Positions 15,212-23,437 of a DNA stretch of 64,000 nucleotides are shown here, one piece after another (within the stretch, counting starts at the first letter, position 1; every line of letters begins with the position of its first letter). Position numbers and translations under genes: made by a program. Below the pieces are notes generated by a model. That model was not told where the DNA came from and searched no databases. It saw only the letters and a program-made list of their open reading frames with translations. The stretch spans positions 124,001 through 188,000 of the forward strand of contig JBNKJP010000020.1 of the NCBI GenBank assembly GCA_050291245.1. Direction: 5' to 3'. The stretch is from Thiodiazotropha sp050291245. Lineage in GTDB: Bacteria; Pseudomonadota; Gammaproteobacteria; Chromatiales; Chromatiaceae.

Positions 15212-16509
15212 GGTGTCTGCTCGGCGTAGACCAATCGGCCTTTTAGTAGAGTGTGGGTGACCTGTCCCGGCATTTCCCAGCCACTGAACGGGGTGTTCTT
15301 GCCCGTACTGAGCAGCTGTTGGGGATCCACCCGCCAGTGTTGTTGAGGATCGAAGATACAGATATCCGCGGTGGCTCCCGGACTCAGGTGCCCCAGGGGC
15401 AGACCGAGGATTTCCGCGGGTCCACAGGTCAAACGGGCGATGGCGGAGCTGAGGTCGAGGACATCCTGCTCCACCAGCTTGAGGGTCAGGGAAAGCAGGG
15501 TTTCCAGACCGCTGAGACCGGGCTCGGTATCAGGAAAGGGCGAGGACTTGGCATCCGCCTCATGGGGCTGGTGATCCGAGCAGATCGCCTGGATCACTCC
15601 GCTGGCTACGGCCCGGCGCAGTCCCTCCCGGTCGCTGTCGGTGCGCAGGGGGGGGCGTACGTGCAACTGGGTATCGAAACCGTCCAGATCCTGCTCGGTG
15701 AGATGCAGTTGATGGATCGCCACGTCGGCGCTCACCCTCCGCCCCTCCCGCTTGGCCCAGGCCATGGTGCGGGCCGCGCTGGCGCTGGACAGGGCATGGA
15801 AATGGATCACCGCGCCGGTGGTCTCCGCCAAGGCCAGATCCCGGGCCACAGCGACGGTTTCCGCCGCTTCTGGGATACCGGGCAGTCCCAACCGGTCGGC
15901 GACCCGGCCTTCATGGGCGCAACCGTTGTTCGCCAGATGGGGGTCTTCCGGACGGATGATGGTCAGCAGGTCGAAGGTGGCGGCATATTCCATGGCCCGT
16001 CGTTGCACCAGGGTATTGGCCAGCGGGATGTAGTTGTTACTGACCGCGATGCACCCGGCGGCCTTCAAGGCCGCCATCTCGCTGAGTCGTTCGCCCTCCA
16101 GTCCCTGGGTCAGGGCGCCGATCGGCAACAGTCGGCAGAATCCTGCCTTGCGGGCCTTGTGGCGGATCTGTCCCACCACCGCCGGGGTGTCGATTACCGG
16201 CAGGGTGTCCGGTGGGCAGCACAGGGTGGTAATGCCGCCGCGGGTGGCGGCTGCGGTTTCACTGGCGATCGTGGCCTTGTGTTCCCGGCCCGGTTCCCGC
16301 AGATGGGTACACAGGTCGATCAGGCCGGGACAGACCACCTGATTACTGGCATCGATGGTCAGGCTGGGTTGGAAATCCTCGGGAGCCTCGCCCAGGGCGA
16401 GGACCTTGCCATGGGCAATGTGCAGATCAGTGACCCGATCGACCCCGTTGGCGGGATCGATTACCCGACCGTTGAGAATACTGATGTCTTTCTTCTTTTT
16501 CTTTTTCAT
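15208..16509 (-). CDS. pyrC': Dihydroorotase-like protein, probably a non-catalytic PyrC' subunit
   Basis: The 433 residues match type I dihydroorotase: PGLIDLCTHLREPG (about 61-74), EDPHLANNGCAHEGRVADRLGLPG, IHFHALSSASAAR and ICSDHQPHEADAKSSPF. The metal motif normally reads D-x-H-x-H; here it reads D-L-C-T-H, with C67 replacing the first zinc His. Pseudomonas makes an inactive PyrC' that stabilises PyrB in a dodecamer, and this gene sits next to pyrB in the same way, so a structural role is likely. Other ligand motifs persist, so residual activity cannot be excluded. The start codon is followed by a run of Lys codons. It overlaps pyrB by four bases. Confidence 0.88.
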   Translation of the reverse strand: MKKKKKKDISILNGRVIDPANGVDRVTDLHIAHGKVLALGEAPEDFQPSLTIDASNQVVCPGLIDLCTHLREPGREHKATIASETAAATRGGITTLCCPPDTLPVIDTPAVVGQIRHKARKAGFCRLLPIGALTQGLEGERLSEMAALKAAGCIAVSNNYIPLANTLVQRRAMEYAATFDLLTIIRPEDPHLANNGCAHEGRVADRLGLPGIPEAAETVAVARDLALAETTGAVIHFHALSSASAARTMAWAKREGRRVSADVAIHQLHLTEQDLDGFDTQLHVRPPLRTDSDREGLRRAVASGVIQAICSDHQPHEADAKSSPFPDTEPGLSGLETLLSLTLKLVEQDVLDLSSAIARLTCGPAEILGLPLGHLSPGATADICIFDPQQHWRVDPQQLLSTGKNTPFSGWEMPGQVTHTLLKGRLVYAEQTP

Positions 16510-17495
16510 CCCGCCACCTCCTGCGTGCGCAGGTTCTGGGTGCCGATCACCATGGAGATCACCGCCATGCGAATGGCGATACCGTAACTGACCTGTTGCA
16601 GGATTACCGATTTGGATCCGTCCGCCACGTGGGAATCCATCTCGACCCCACGATTGATGGGCCCGGGGTGCATCACGATGACATCCGGTTTGGCCAGGGA
16701 CAGGCGTCTTTCGGTCAGGCCGTAGAGCCGGAAATACTCATGCTCGGAGGGCAGCAGGGCGCCGTTCATACGCTCCTTCTGCAGCCGCAGCATGATGATC
16801 ACATCCACGTCCCGAATGCCTTCGTCCATGTCGTGGTAGACGTGCACGCCCATGCTGCGGGCGTCATTCGGCAGCAGGGTTCGGGGGGCCACCACCCGGA
16901 CTTCCGAGACACCCAGCGTGTTCAGGGCAAGGATCTGGGAGCGAGCCACCCGGGAGTGCAGGATATCGCCGACGATTGCCACCCGCAGTCCCACGAACGC
17001 CTGCTTGTGACGGCGGATGGTGAACATGTCCAGCATCGCCTGGGTGGGGTGGGCGTGGCGGCCGTCCCCGGCATTGATTACCCCCACCCCTTGATCGGCG
17101 TGCTGGGCGATGAAATGGGCCGCGCCACTGGTGGCGTGGCGCACCACGAACATGTCCACGTGCATCGCTTCGAGATTGCGCAGGGTGTCCAGCAGGGTCT
17201 CACCCTTGGAGGTCGCCGAGGCGCTGATATTGAGATTCAGTACGTCGGCGGAGAGCCGCTTGGCGGCCAGTTCGAAGGTGGTGCGGGTGCGGGTGCTGTT
17301 TTCGAAGAACAGGTTGGCTACCACCTTGCCGCGGCACAGGGGGACCTTTTTGATGGTCCGTTCGGAAACCCCGGTGAAGCCTTCCGCGGTGTCCAGGATC
17401 TCGGTGAGTATCGTTTTGTCGAGGCCGTCGATGGTGAGAAAGTGCAGCAGCCGTTTCTCACTGTCGAGTTGCAACGTCTTGTTGCTCAGGCTCAT
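16506..17495 (-). CDS. pyrB: Aspartate carbamoyltransferase catalytic subunit
   Basis: This enzyme condenses carbamoyl phosphate and aspartate in pyrimidine synthesis. The 329-residue protein has the carbamoyl-phosphate motif FFENSTRTRTTFELAAKRL (about 63-81), VVRHATSGAAHF, INAGDGRHAHPTQAMLDMFT, the HSRVARSQ block and HPGPINRGVE. No pyrI regulatory subunit is present; the dihydroorotase-like neighbour fits the Pseudomonas-type PyrB-PyrC' complex. It overlaps pyrR at its start. Confidence 0.96.
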   Translation of the reverse strand: MSLSNKTLQLDSEKRLLHFLTIDGLDKTILTEILDTAEGFTGVSERTIKKVPLCRGKVVANLFFENSTRTRTTFELAAKRLSADVLNLNISASATSKGETLLDTLRNLEAMHVDMFVVRHATSGAAHFIAQHADQGVGVINAGDGRHAHPTQAMLDMFTIRRHKQAFVGLRVAIVGDILHSRVARSQILALNTLGVSEVRVVAPRTLLPNDARSMGVHVYHDMDEGIRDVDVIIMLRLQKERMNGALLPSEHEYFRLYGLTERRLSLAKPDVIVMHPGPINRGVEMDSHVADGSKSVILQQVSYGIAIRMAVISMVIGTQNLRTQEVAG

Positions 17496-18058
17496 GGCTG
17501 ATTTCCTTGCTCGTCACTGCGGCGTGAGGATCGGTTACTCTTCCCCCCCAGAATCAGTTTGAGCGGATCGGGGCCGATCAGGGTGATATGCTGATCCGCG
17601 TCCAGGCCCGGGTGGAGTCCGGCGATGTCCGGCTGGATGGGCAGTTCCCGCCCATTCCGGTCAACCAGGGTGGCGAGAATGATCGAGGCGGGCCGCCCGT
17701 AGTCGAAGAGTTCATTGAACGCGGCGCGGATGGTGCGTCCGGTATGCAGTACATCGTCGACGAGTATGATGTGCCGATCGTCCACCGGAACCGGAAGATT
17801 GGAGGGATGCACCTCCGGATTCATGCCGATCCGGGTGAAATCGTCCCGATAGAAGGAGATGTCCAGGGTGCCCAGGGGTTCTTGCAATCCCAATTCCTGG
17901 TGTAACCGTTCCGCCAACCAGACCCCTCCGGTACGGATGCCGACCATCAGCGGATCACTGATGCCACGTTCGTTCAGCAGGGTCCAGATCTTGCCGGCCA
18001 TGACATCCACCAGGGATTCGACCGCATCGGCATCCATAAAGGTTGTGTTATTGCTCAT
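17492..18058 (-). CDS. pyrR: PyrR bifunctional regulator / uracil phosphoribosyltransferase
   Basis: The 188-residue protein has the PRPP-binding loop IILVDDVLHTGRTIRAAFN (about 97-115), the GIRTGGVWLAERL loop and the RDDF tract of PyrR. It can regulate pyr transcription or act as a minor uracil phosphoribosyltransferase. No PyrR-binding RNA or attenuator is evident inside the tightly packed operon, so regulation, if any, acts elsewhere. The start overlaps the end of ruvX by 11 bases. Confidence 0.93.
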   Translation of the reverse strand: MSNNTTFMDADAVESLVDVMAGKIWTLLNERGISDPLMVGIRTGGVWLAERLHQELGLQEPLGTLDISFYRDDFTRIGMNPEVHPSNLPVPVDDRHIILVDDVLHTGRTIRAAFNELFDYGRPASIILATLVDRNGRELPIQPDIAGLHPGLDADQHITLIGPDPLKLILGGKSNRSSRRSDEQGNQP

Positions 18059-18446
18059 TTAACCAGGTTTCCAATATCAGTTTGGCGGCGACGGCATCAT
18101 ACTCCTCGTACCGTTTGGCGCGATGTCCCAGCCGGTCCCTGGCCTCGAAAGAGGTAAAGCGTTCATCGGCCAAGTGCACGGGCAGTTTGAAACGACCCTG
18201 CAACTGTCGGGAAAAGCGCAGCGCCGGCTGGGTGGCGTCAGTTTCACTGTCGTCTACATCCAATGGCAGTCCCACCACCAGGGCCTCGGGCCGCCACTCC
18301 TCGATCAGATTGCCGATGCGCTGCCAGTCCGGTTGATGACGGATCAGGGTGAGGGTTTCCAAGGGGGTGGCGGTGCCGGTCAGGGTTTGCCCCACCGCAA
18401 CCCCGATCTTGCGTGTCCCATAGTCGAACCCGAGTAAGGTTCCCAT
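18048..18446 (-). CDS. ruvX: RuvX/YqgF Holliday-junction resolvase-like nuclease
   Basis: The ATG at 18446 gives MGTLLGFDYGTRKIGVAVG, the normal N-terminus, and is preceded by GAGGAC at the right distance; the frame is open further upstream but that sequence lacks family similarity. The 132-residue protein has the RNase-H-fold acidic residues in GFDYGTRKIG and DERFTSFEA, and YDAVAAKLILETWL at the end. YqgF acts in 16S rRNA end processing and is proposed as a resolvase. It lies between algH and pyrR, as in other Gammaproteobacteria. Confidence 0.93.
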   Translation of the reverse strand: MGTLLGFDYGTRKIGVAVGQTLTGTATPLETLTLIRHQPDWQRIGNLIEEWRPEALVVGLPLDVDDSETDATQPALRFSRQLQGRFKLPVHLADERFTSFEARDRLGHRAKRYEEYDAVAAKLILETWLNEQ

Positions 18447-18525
18447 CGCATAGTCCTCGTTCTCGATACTCAACCCATCACGGAATCGCAAGGGATGGGG
18501 AGATGCCGCCGCGAAGTCCGCAGGA

Positions 18526-19104
18526 TCAGGCGTGTCCGGCATCTCCGCTGAGCAGATTCAGGTCGATGCCGATCAGGTCCGCGGCAGCCTGCCAGCGCTC
18601 CTCGCTGGCGCGCTCAAAGATGATGTGACTCTCGGCAGGACCGTTCAGCCAGGCGTTCTGGGCCAGTTCGCTTTCCAGTTGCCCGGCTCCCCATCCGGCA
18701 TAGCCCAGGGCGATGAGGTTGTGTTTCGGGCCCTTGCCCGTGGCGATGGCTTCCAGGATATCCAGGGATGTGGTGACGCTGATTTGCGGGGTCACCCTGA
18801 GTGTCGAGGCCCATTCCGAACTGCTGTCGTGCAGTACGAAACCCCGGTCGCTCTGTACCGGCCCACCGTTGTACACGGGTTGCTCCGCAATGAGATCGGA
18901 GGTCACCGGGATCTCCAGCTGTTCGAAGATGTCGGCCAGATGCAGTTCCATCGGCCGGTTGATAACGATGCCCATGGCACCATCTTCGGAGTGCTCACAG
19001 ATGTAGGTCACGGTATGGAAAAAGTTGGGATCCTCAAGCCGTGGCATGGCGATGAGAAAGTGATTTGTGAGATTGCTGTCTGGTTGCATATGCATAGTAT
19101 CCAA
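18526..19104 (-). CDS. algH: YqgE/AlgH family protein
   Basis: The 192-residue cytoplasmic protein shows LTNHFLIAMPRLEDPNFFHTVTYICEHSEDGAMGIVINRP, VYNGGPVQSDRGFVLHD and LIALGYAGWGAGQLESEL; these define the YqgE/AlgH family. AlgH has been linked to alginate control in Pseudomonas but its biochemical role is unclear. ATGs at 19095 and 19089 are alternative starts and only trim the N-terminus. It lies 79 bases before ruvX. Confidence 0.93.
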   Translation of the reverse strand: MDTMHMQPDSNLTNHFLIAMPRLEDPNFFHTVTYICEHSEDGAMGIVINRPMELHLADIFEQLEIPVTSDLIAEQPVYNGGPVQSDRGFVLHDSSSEWASTLRVTPQISVTTSLDILEAIATGKGPKHNLIALGYAGWGAGQLESELAQNAWLNGPAESHIIFERASEERWQAAADLIGIDLNLLSGDAGHA

Positions 19105-19127
19105 TCGTGGGCGCGCGGCTGCAACCG

Positions 19128-19988
19128 CTATTCGGAGAACAGCTGACCACTGCGAAGAAACTGCCAGGTTCGGGTGATATCGAGGATATCCGTCTCCTCC
19201 CGGATCTCGTTCGGGAAGGGAGAGAACGGGGCGGCCAGACGCACGATACGCACCGCGGCATCGTCCAGAAGCTGATGCCCGGAGGAGTGCAGGACCCGGA
19301 TCGTTTCCACGCTGCCGTCGGATTTGACGGCTACGTGTAAAACCAGATCCCCGTAGAGCTTGTCCCGCCTGGCCTGATCCGGGTAGTTCAGGTTGCCGAT
19401 GCGTTCCACCTTGCGCCGCCAGGCATCCAGGTAGGCCGCGTATTTATACTCCTTGGTGCTGGCGCTGATGGCCTTGCGTTTTGGCATTTTCGCATAGGCC
19501 TGGGTCTTGCGCTCAAGTTCCGCGGTGAGACGGGCGATCTCCAGGTTTTTACTCGCCAGAAGCTGCCGGGCCGAGGGCAGGGGCGGTGGCGTGTTGCTCG
19601 GAGGCGGTTCAATCGGAACCTGTTGACTCGAGGTTTCCACGTTGAGGGTCTGGTTACGGGGTTGCTCCACCGGTTGCTCCTCCAGGGGGCGGGGCTGCGG
19701 TGGCGCGGTGGCCAATGGGGCCTCGGCAATCTGCGGCTTGACCCGCTCGGTCTCCTCTCCGCCACCGGTCTGACTGGTTTGCGCGAGAAAGTCTGCTTCT
19801 TCGTCCGGTTTGGGGGGTTCCGCCAAGTGCCGCACCACGGTGACTTCGAGGCTTTGCTGGCGGAACTCGGTTTTGCCCGGCTCGGTAGGCTTGAAGGTGA
19901 TTCCCAGAATGGCGAAGGCATGCAGCGCCGTGGCGATGAACAGGCCAACGCCGAGCATGTCGGTGGAATTTTTTATGAACTTCGTCAT
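19128..19988 (-). CDS. TonB-family energy transducer
   Basis: The 286-residue protein has one N-terminal TM helix (about 12-31, GVGLFIATALHAFAILGI), a Pro/Glu-rich periplasmic linker (about 50-140), a charged coiled segment and a C-terminal TonB domain (about 200-275: RRKVERIGNLNYPDQARRDKLYGDLVLHV, SDGSVETIRVL, DDAAVRIVRLAAPFSPFP). It should span the periplasm and pass inner-membrane energy to outer-membrane receptors. No exbB/exbD pair is near. Its start overlaps the gshB stop by four bases; the same gshB-tonB order occurs in pseudomonads. Confidence 0.9.
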   Translation of the reverse strand: MTKFIKNSTDMLGVGLFIATALHAFAILGITFKPTEPGKTEFRQQSLEVTVVRHLAEPPKPDEEADFLAQTSQTGGGEETERVKPQIAEAPLATAPPQPRPLEEQPVEQPRNQTLNVETSSQQVPIEPPPSNTPPPLPSARQLLASKNLEIARLTAELERKTQAYAKMPKRKAISASTKEYKYAAYLDAWRRKVERIGNLNYPDQARRDKLYGDLVLHVAVKSDGSVETIRVLHSSGHQLLDDAAVRIVRLAAPFSPFPNEIREETDILDITRTWQFLRSGQLFSE

Positions 19989-20932
19989 GCAAGCCTTTTT
20001 GCGATCGCATCCATCAGGTCACCGGCGATGTCTAGGCCGAACTGTCTGTCCAGTTCCCGGATGCAGGTCGGACTGGTGATATTGATCTCCGTGAGGTAAT
20101 CACCGATCACATCAAGCCCGGCGAACAGTATGCCACGGGATTGGAGTTCTGGCGCTACCTGTTGGGCGATCCAGTGATCCCGTTCCGTCAATGCCATCCC
20201 TTCGCCATGTCCTCCGGCCGCCAGGTTACCCCGGGTCTCACCTTTTGCGGGAATACGGGCCAGGGCGTAAGGAACGGCTTTTCCGTCCACCATGAGAATC
20301 CGTTTATCACCCATGCGTATCTCCGGAATGAACCGCTGTGCCATGATGTAGCGCAGGCCCAGTTCGGTCAGGGTCTCGATGATCACAGACAGGTTCGGGT
20401 CGTCCCGGGTCACGCGAAATACCGATGCCCCGCCCATACCGCCGAGGGGCTTGAGGATGATATCGCCATGGGATTGATGGAATGCGCGTATTTCTGAGGC
20501 CTCACGGGTGACCAGGGTCGGCGGTGTGCACTGGGGAAAATAGGCGGTGAAGAGTTTTTCGTTGGCGTCGCGCAGGCTGGCGGGACGGTTGACTACCCGG
20601 CAACCCCGGCGTTCGGCCTGTTCCAGTAAATAGGTGGTGTAGACGTACTCCATGTCGAAGGGAGGATCCTTGCGCATCAAAACCGCATCGAGTTCATGCA
20701 GTGGCAGTGTTTGTCGCGTGCCAAACTCGTACCAGCCGGCCGGATCGTCCCGGACCTTGAGATGCCGGGTGTCCGCCCAACAGATACCGTCTTTCAGGGT
20801 CAGGTCCCGCTGCCGGATGTAGTGAATGGTCCAGCCCCGCGCCTGAGCCGCCAGCATCATGGCGAAGGTGCTGTCTTTTTTGATGGTGATGGATTCGATG
20901 GGATCCATCACTACGCCGATTTGAGTACTCAT
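19985..20932 (-). CDS. gshB: Glutathione synthetase
   Basis: The 315-residue ATP-grasp enzyme joins glycine to gamma-glutamylcysteine. Visible blocks are VVMDPIESITIKKDSTFAMM near the start, RKDPPFDMEYVYTTYLLEQAE, ILKPLGGMGGASVFR (about 157-171), RFIPEIRMGDKRILMVDG and LDVIGDYLTEINITSPTCIRE. All are standard for bacterial GshB. It begins the leftward gshB-tonB-algH-ruvX-pyr series. Confidence 0.97.
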   Translation of the reverse strand: MSTQIGVVMDPIESITIKKDSTFAMMLAAQARGWTIHYIRQRDLTLKDGICWADTRHLKVRDDPAGWYEFGTRQTLPLHELDAVLMRKDPPFDMEYVYTTYLLEQAERRGCRVVNRPASLRDANEKLFTAYFPQCTPPTLVTREASEIRAFHQSHGDIILKPLGGMGGASVFRVTRDDPNLSVIIETLTELGLRYIMAQRFIPEIRMGDKRILMVDGKAVPYALARIPAKGETRGNLAAGGHGEGMALTERDHWIAQQVAPELQSRGILFAGLDVIGDYLTEINITSPTCIRELDRQFGLDIAGDLMDAIAKRLA

Positions 20933-21871
20933 GTCGATTGTCGATCTTGTCTCGGAAAGTTCAACGCCCGGTTCCGATCAGGGTTGCATTGCACCGGATT
21001 GTGCCTGTCCGCCCTCGAAGGCTTCAAGTCAAATCGGGTCGGTGTTGCACAATCGTCTGCGTTAAAATATGTAAGTTATTGGTTATCAGAAGGAATCAAA
21101 ATAGCTTGGTTTCCTGGCACGCGCTAAATAGCAGAGGAATTCCTGATTGGCATTATGTACACTTACTCCGCTCAGACAAGCCATCATTAGCGTGAGTCGC
21201 GCCTTGATCCGAATCATTCGCGAGGCTCTGAATGGGCGCTTGTCCGGTTTTGTTTAAGGTTAAGTTAAGTTTTTCAAAGGGTAGCCGCTAGCATTCCAGG
21301 GCAAAGCATAATGAACTGGATCACTGAACCCATTTCTAAGCGTATGAATTGAGAAGTATATTCTTGATGCGGACTGGCTGTCTTGCTATTTTGGACGGAT
21401 TGGACGAGGGGTCGCCCGACCGGGAACAAAGGATGGGTTTCGTCCAATGTGATGAGGGGTGCGGACTGCTTGGGTCTGTCTCTGAGATACATAATAATCT
21501 AAAGCCGTTCACAGCCCTTGGGGCAGGAACGCCGGGGCGCTCTGGCAACACAGTTTACCAGGACGAGTCGAACAGGATCCTGATGGGTCCCATCTCTGGA
21601 ATCTCAGGTTCCGGAAAGGTTTTGAAGATGAAGTGGTATCTTAACGGTTTTTCTCCAAGTGCCGGGTTCCGTGGGTCGGTACCTGCAGGGCCGGGTGTGC
21701 TCGGAAGCCTGGGCGCCGGTTTGAAACCATCCGAAATGTCGGCTCCGGGAAAGCGTTCGACCGCTGAGGAGCAGGGCACCCCCAGGATGTTGAATCAATC
21801 TCCGATACCGGGTCTACTGCCGGTCATCGTCTATCCTAATTTCGTAATGTCCGTGACATGAGGATTACAAC
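20933..21871. other. Long intergenic region between gshB and pilG
   Basis: These 939 bases lie between divergent operons and must hold the promoters of both. I see no tRNA and no strong sigma-70 or sigma-54 box. A frame of 170 codons from 21349 to 21861 exists, but its translation is low in hydrophobic core and resembles no protein I know, so I do not call it a gene. Confidence 0.45.
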
Positions 21872-22276
21872 GTGAGTGGTGATGAAACTGAAAAGGACAT
21901 CTCTGGTGTCAGAGTCATGGTCATCGATGACAGTAAAACCATCCGGCGAACCGCCGAGAGTCTTTTGAAGAAAGCGGGTTGCGAGGTCTCGACCGCCACG
22001 GATGGCTTCGAAGCACTGGCGATGATTGCGGACCATCATCCCGATGTCATCTTTGTCGATATCATGATGCCACGTCTGGACGGTTATCAGACTTGTGCTC
22101 TGATCAAGCACAACGATGTGTACAAGAACATCCCGGTGATTATGCTTTCAAGCAAGGATGGCCTGTTCGACAGGGCCAGGGGGCGGATTGTAGGGTCTGA
22201 ACAGTACCTGACCAAACCCTTTACCAAAGATGAGTTACTGGGCGCGATCCGTCGATACGTCAAAACAGCCGCATGA
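21872..22276 (+). CDS. pilG: Twitching-motility response regulator PilG
   Basis: The start is GTG 21872, preceded by GAGGA nine bases upstream. The 134-residue single-domain receiver has D19 and D20 in VMVIDDSKTIRRTAESLL, phospho-acceptor D63 in VIFVDIMMPRLDGYQTC and the conserved Lys in YLTKPFTKDEL. The text is close to PilG of Pseudomonas, which controls type IV pilus extension downstream of ChpA. It is the first gene of a six-gene Pil-Chp operon. Confidence 0.95.
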   Translation: MSGDETEKDISGVRVMVIDDSKTIRRTAESLLKKAGCEVSTATDGFEALAMIADHHPDVIFVDIMMPRLDGYQTCALIKHNDVYKNIPVIMLSSKDGLFDRARGRIVGSEQYLTKPFTKDELLGAIRRYVKTAA

Positions 22277-22381
22277 GTTCGTAAGGGACATTTTCATGCA
22301 GGTCTGCTCGATGGGATAACCGGTTTAAAGACATTGTGACATCAGCCGATAAGGCATAGAACGAGCGGATAGAGTAATACC

Positions 22382-22822
22382 ATGATCAAAAACATATTTC
22401 GCAAGGGTCGCGAGGACTCGGAAGACAACAGCGTTCCAACCACTGGTGATGCTAAAGGCAGGATCCTCGTAGTTGATGATTCACCCACTGAGCTTATTGT
22501 CTTCAAGAAAATCCTTGAAAAGCAGGGCTACCAGATCCTGGTTGCAAAGGATGGTCAGGAAGGCGTCGATCTGGCCAAGCAGGAGCTTCCCGACTTGATT
22601 CTGATGGATGTGGTCATGCCTGTGCTGAATGGTTTCCAAGCCACGCGGCTGTTGAAGAACGATGAATCCACCGCCAGCATACCGGTCATCATGGTGACAA
22701 CCAAGGATCAGCAGACCGACATCAACTGGGGGATGCGTCAGGGGGCGACGGAATATATGGTCAAACCGGTGGCACCCGCAGAGCTTCTAAGCAAGATCAA
22801 GGCTTTGATCAATGCCGGTTAG
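22382..22822 (+). CDS. pilH: Twitching-motility response regulator PilH
   Basis: This 146-residue receiver has D32 and D33 in ILVVDDSPTELIVFKK, D76 in LILMDVVMPVLNGFQATR and TEYMVKPVAP. Compared with the compact PilH form it carries an extra polar N-terminal tail of about 25 residues (MIKNIFRKGREDSEDN). It likely acts opposite to PilG on pilus retraction or as a phosphate sink for ChpA. Its last 11 bases overlap pilI. Confidence 0.94.
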   Translation: MIKNIFRKGREDSEDNSVPTTGDAKGRILVVDDSPTELIVFKKILEKQGYQILVAKDGQEGVDLAKQELPDLILMDVVMPVLNGFQATRLLKNDESTASIPVIMVTTKDQQTDINWGMRQGATEYMVKPVAPAELLSKIKALINAG

Positions 22823-23381
22823 CACCATGCCGCAATCGCTTGTGGATACACCCGAGAGGGTGGTGGAACTACTGGCCGACCTCGAACAGAGCTGTCGTGA
22901 GCGAGCCCAGGGTCTGCCTCAGCAGCAGTTGATTCAGAGCTACTGGGAAGGGGTGATGTTCTATATTGGTGAAAACCGATTCATCGCACCCCTGAGCAGT
23001 GTTAAGGAGATCCTCAATTATCCGACTTCTCTGACCCTGGTGCCGGGTTCCAAACCCTGGATGATGGGTGTTGCCAATATTCGCGGTACCCTGATTCCCG
23101 TTATCGATCTGCAACTGTTCCTGATCGGGAGAAAAACACGCAGGACCCGGCGCAGTCGGGTCCTGGTATTCGCCCTGGGCAGTAGCCTGACCGGGGTGCT
23201 GGTAGGTGAGATGGTCGGTATGCGCCATTTCGCAAAAGAGACGGCCAGAGAAGCTCGGACCGTCAACAATAAATTCATGCAATATGTTCAGTTCGAGTTT
23301 GATCAGGACGGGATGTCCTGGCCGGTGTTCAGCCTGGCCGCGTTGGCGGAAGACCCCGCATTCCAGATCGCGGCGAGTTGA
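22812..23381 (+). CDS. pilI: CheW-like adaptor PilI
   Basis: The 189-residue CheW-domain protein should couple the receptor PilJ to the kinase ChpA. Visible blocks are YWEGVMFYIGENRFIAPLSSVKEILNYP (about 45-72), LVPGSKPWMMGVANIRGTLIPVIDLQLFL and VLVFALGSSLTGVLVGEMVG. It overlaps pilH and precedes pilJ by 56 bases. Confidence 0.93.
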   Translation: MPVSTMPQSLVDTPERVVELLADLEQSCRERAQGLPQQQLIQSYWEGVMFYIGENRFIAPLSSVKEILNYPTSLTLVPGSKPWMMGVANIRGTLIPVIDLQLFLIGRKTRRTRRSRVLVFALGSSLTGVLVGEMVGMRHFAKETAREARTVNNKFMQYVQFEFDQDGMSWPVFSLAALAEDPAFQIAAS

Positions 23382-23437
23382 AGCGACGCAAAAACCGAAT
23401 TAAGGATTGAGACTTAAAGCTTTCGGGAGAAAGAAGA

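Noticed and set aside
21110..21130. TGGCACGCGCTAAAT as a sigma-54 promoter
   Set aside because: The -24-like TGGCAC is present but the -12 TTGC element is missing at the required distance.
21349..21861. A 170-codon open frame between gshB and pilG
   Set aside because: The translation shows no family resemblance, no hydrophobic core and no ribosome site; it is probably a chance frame.
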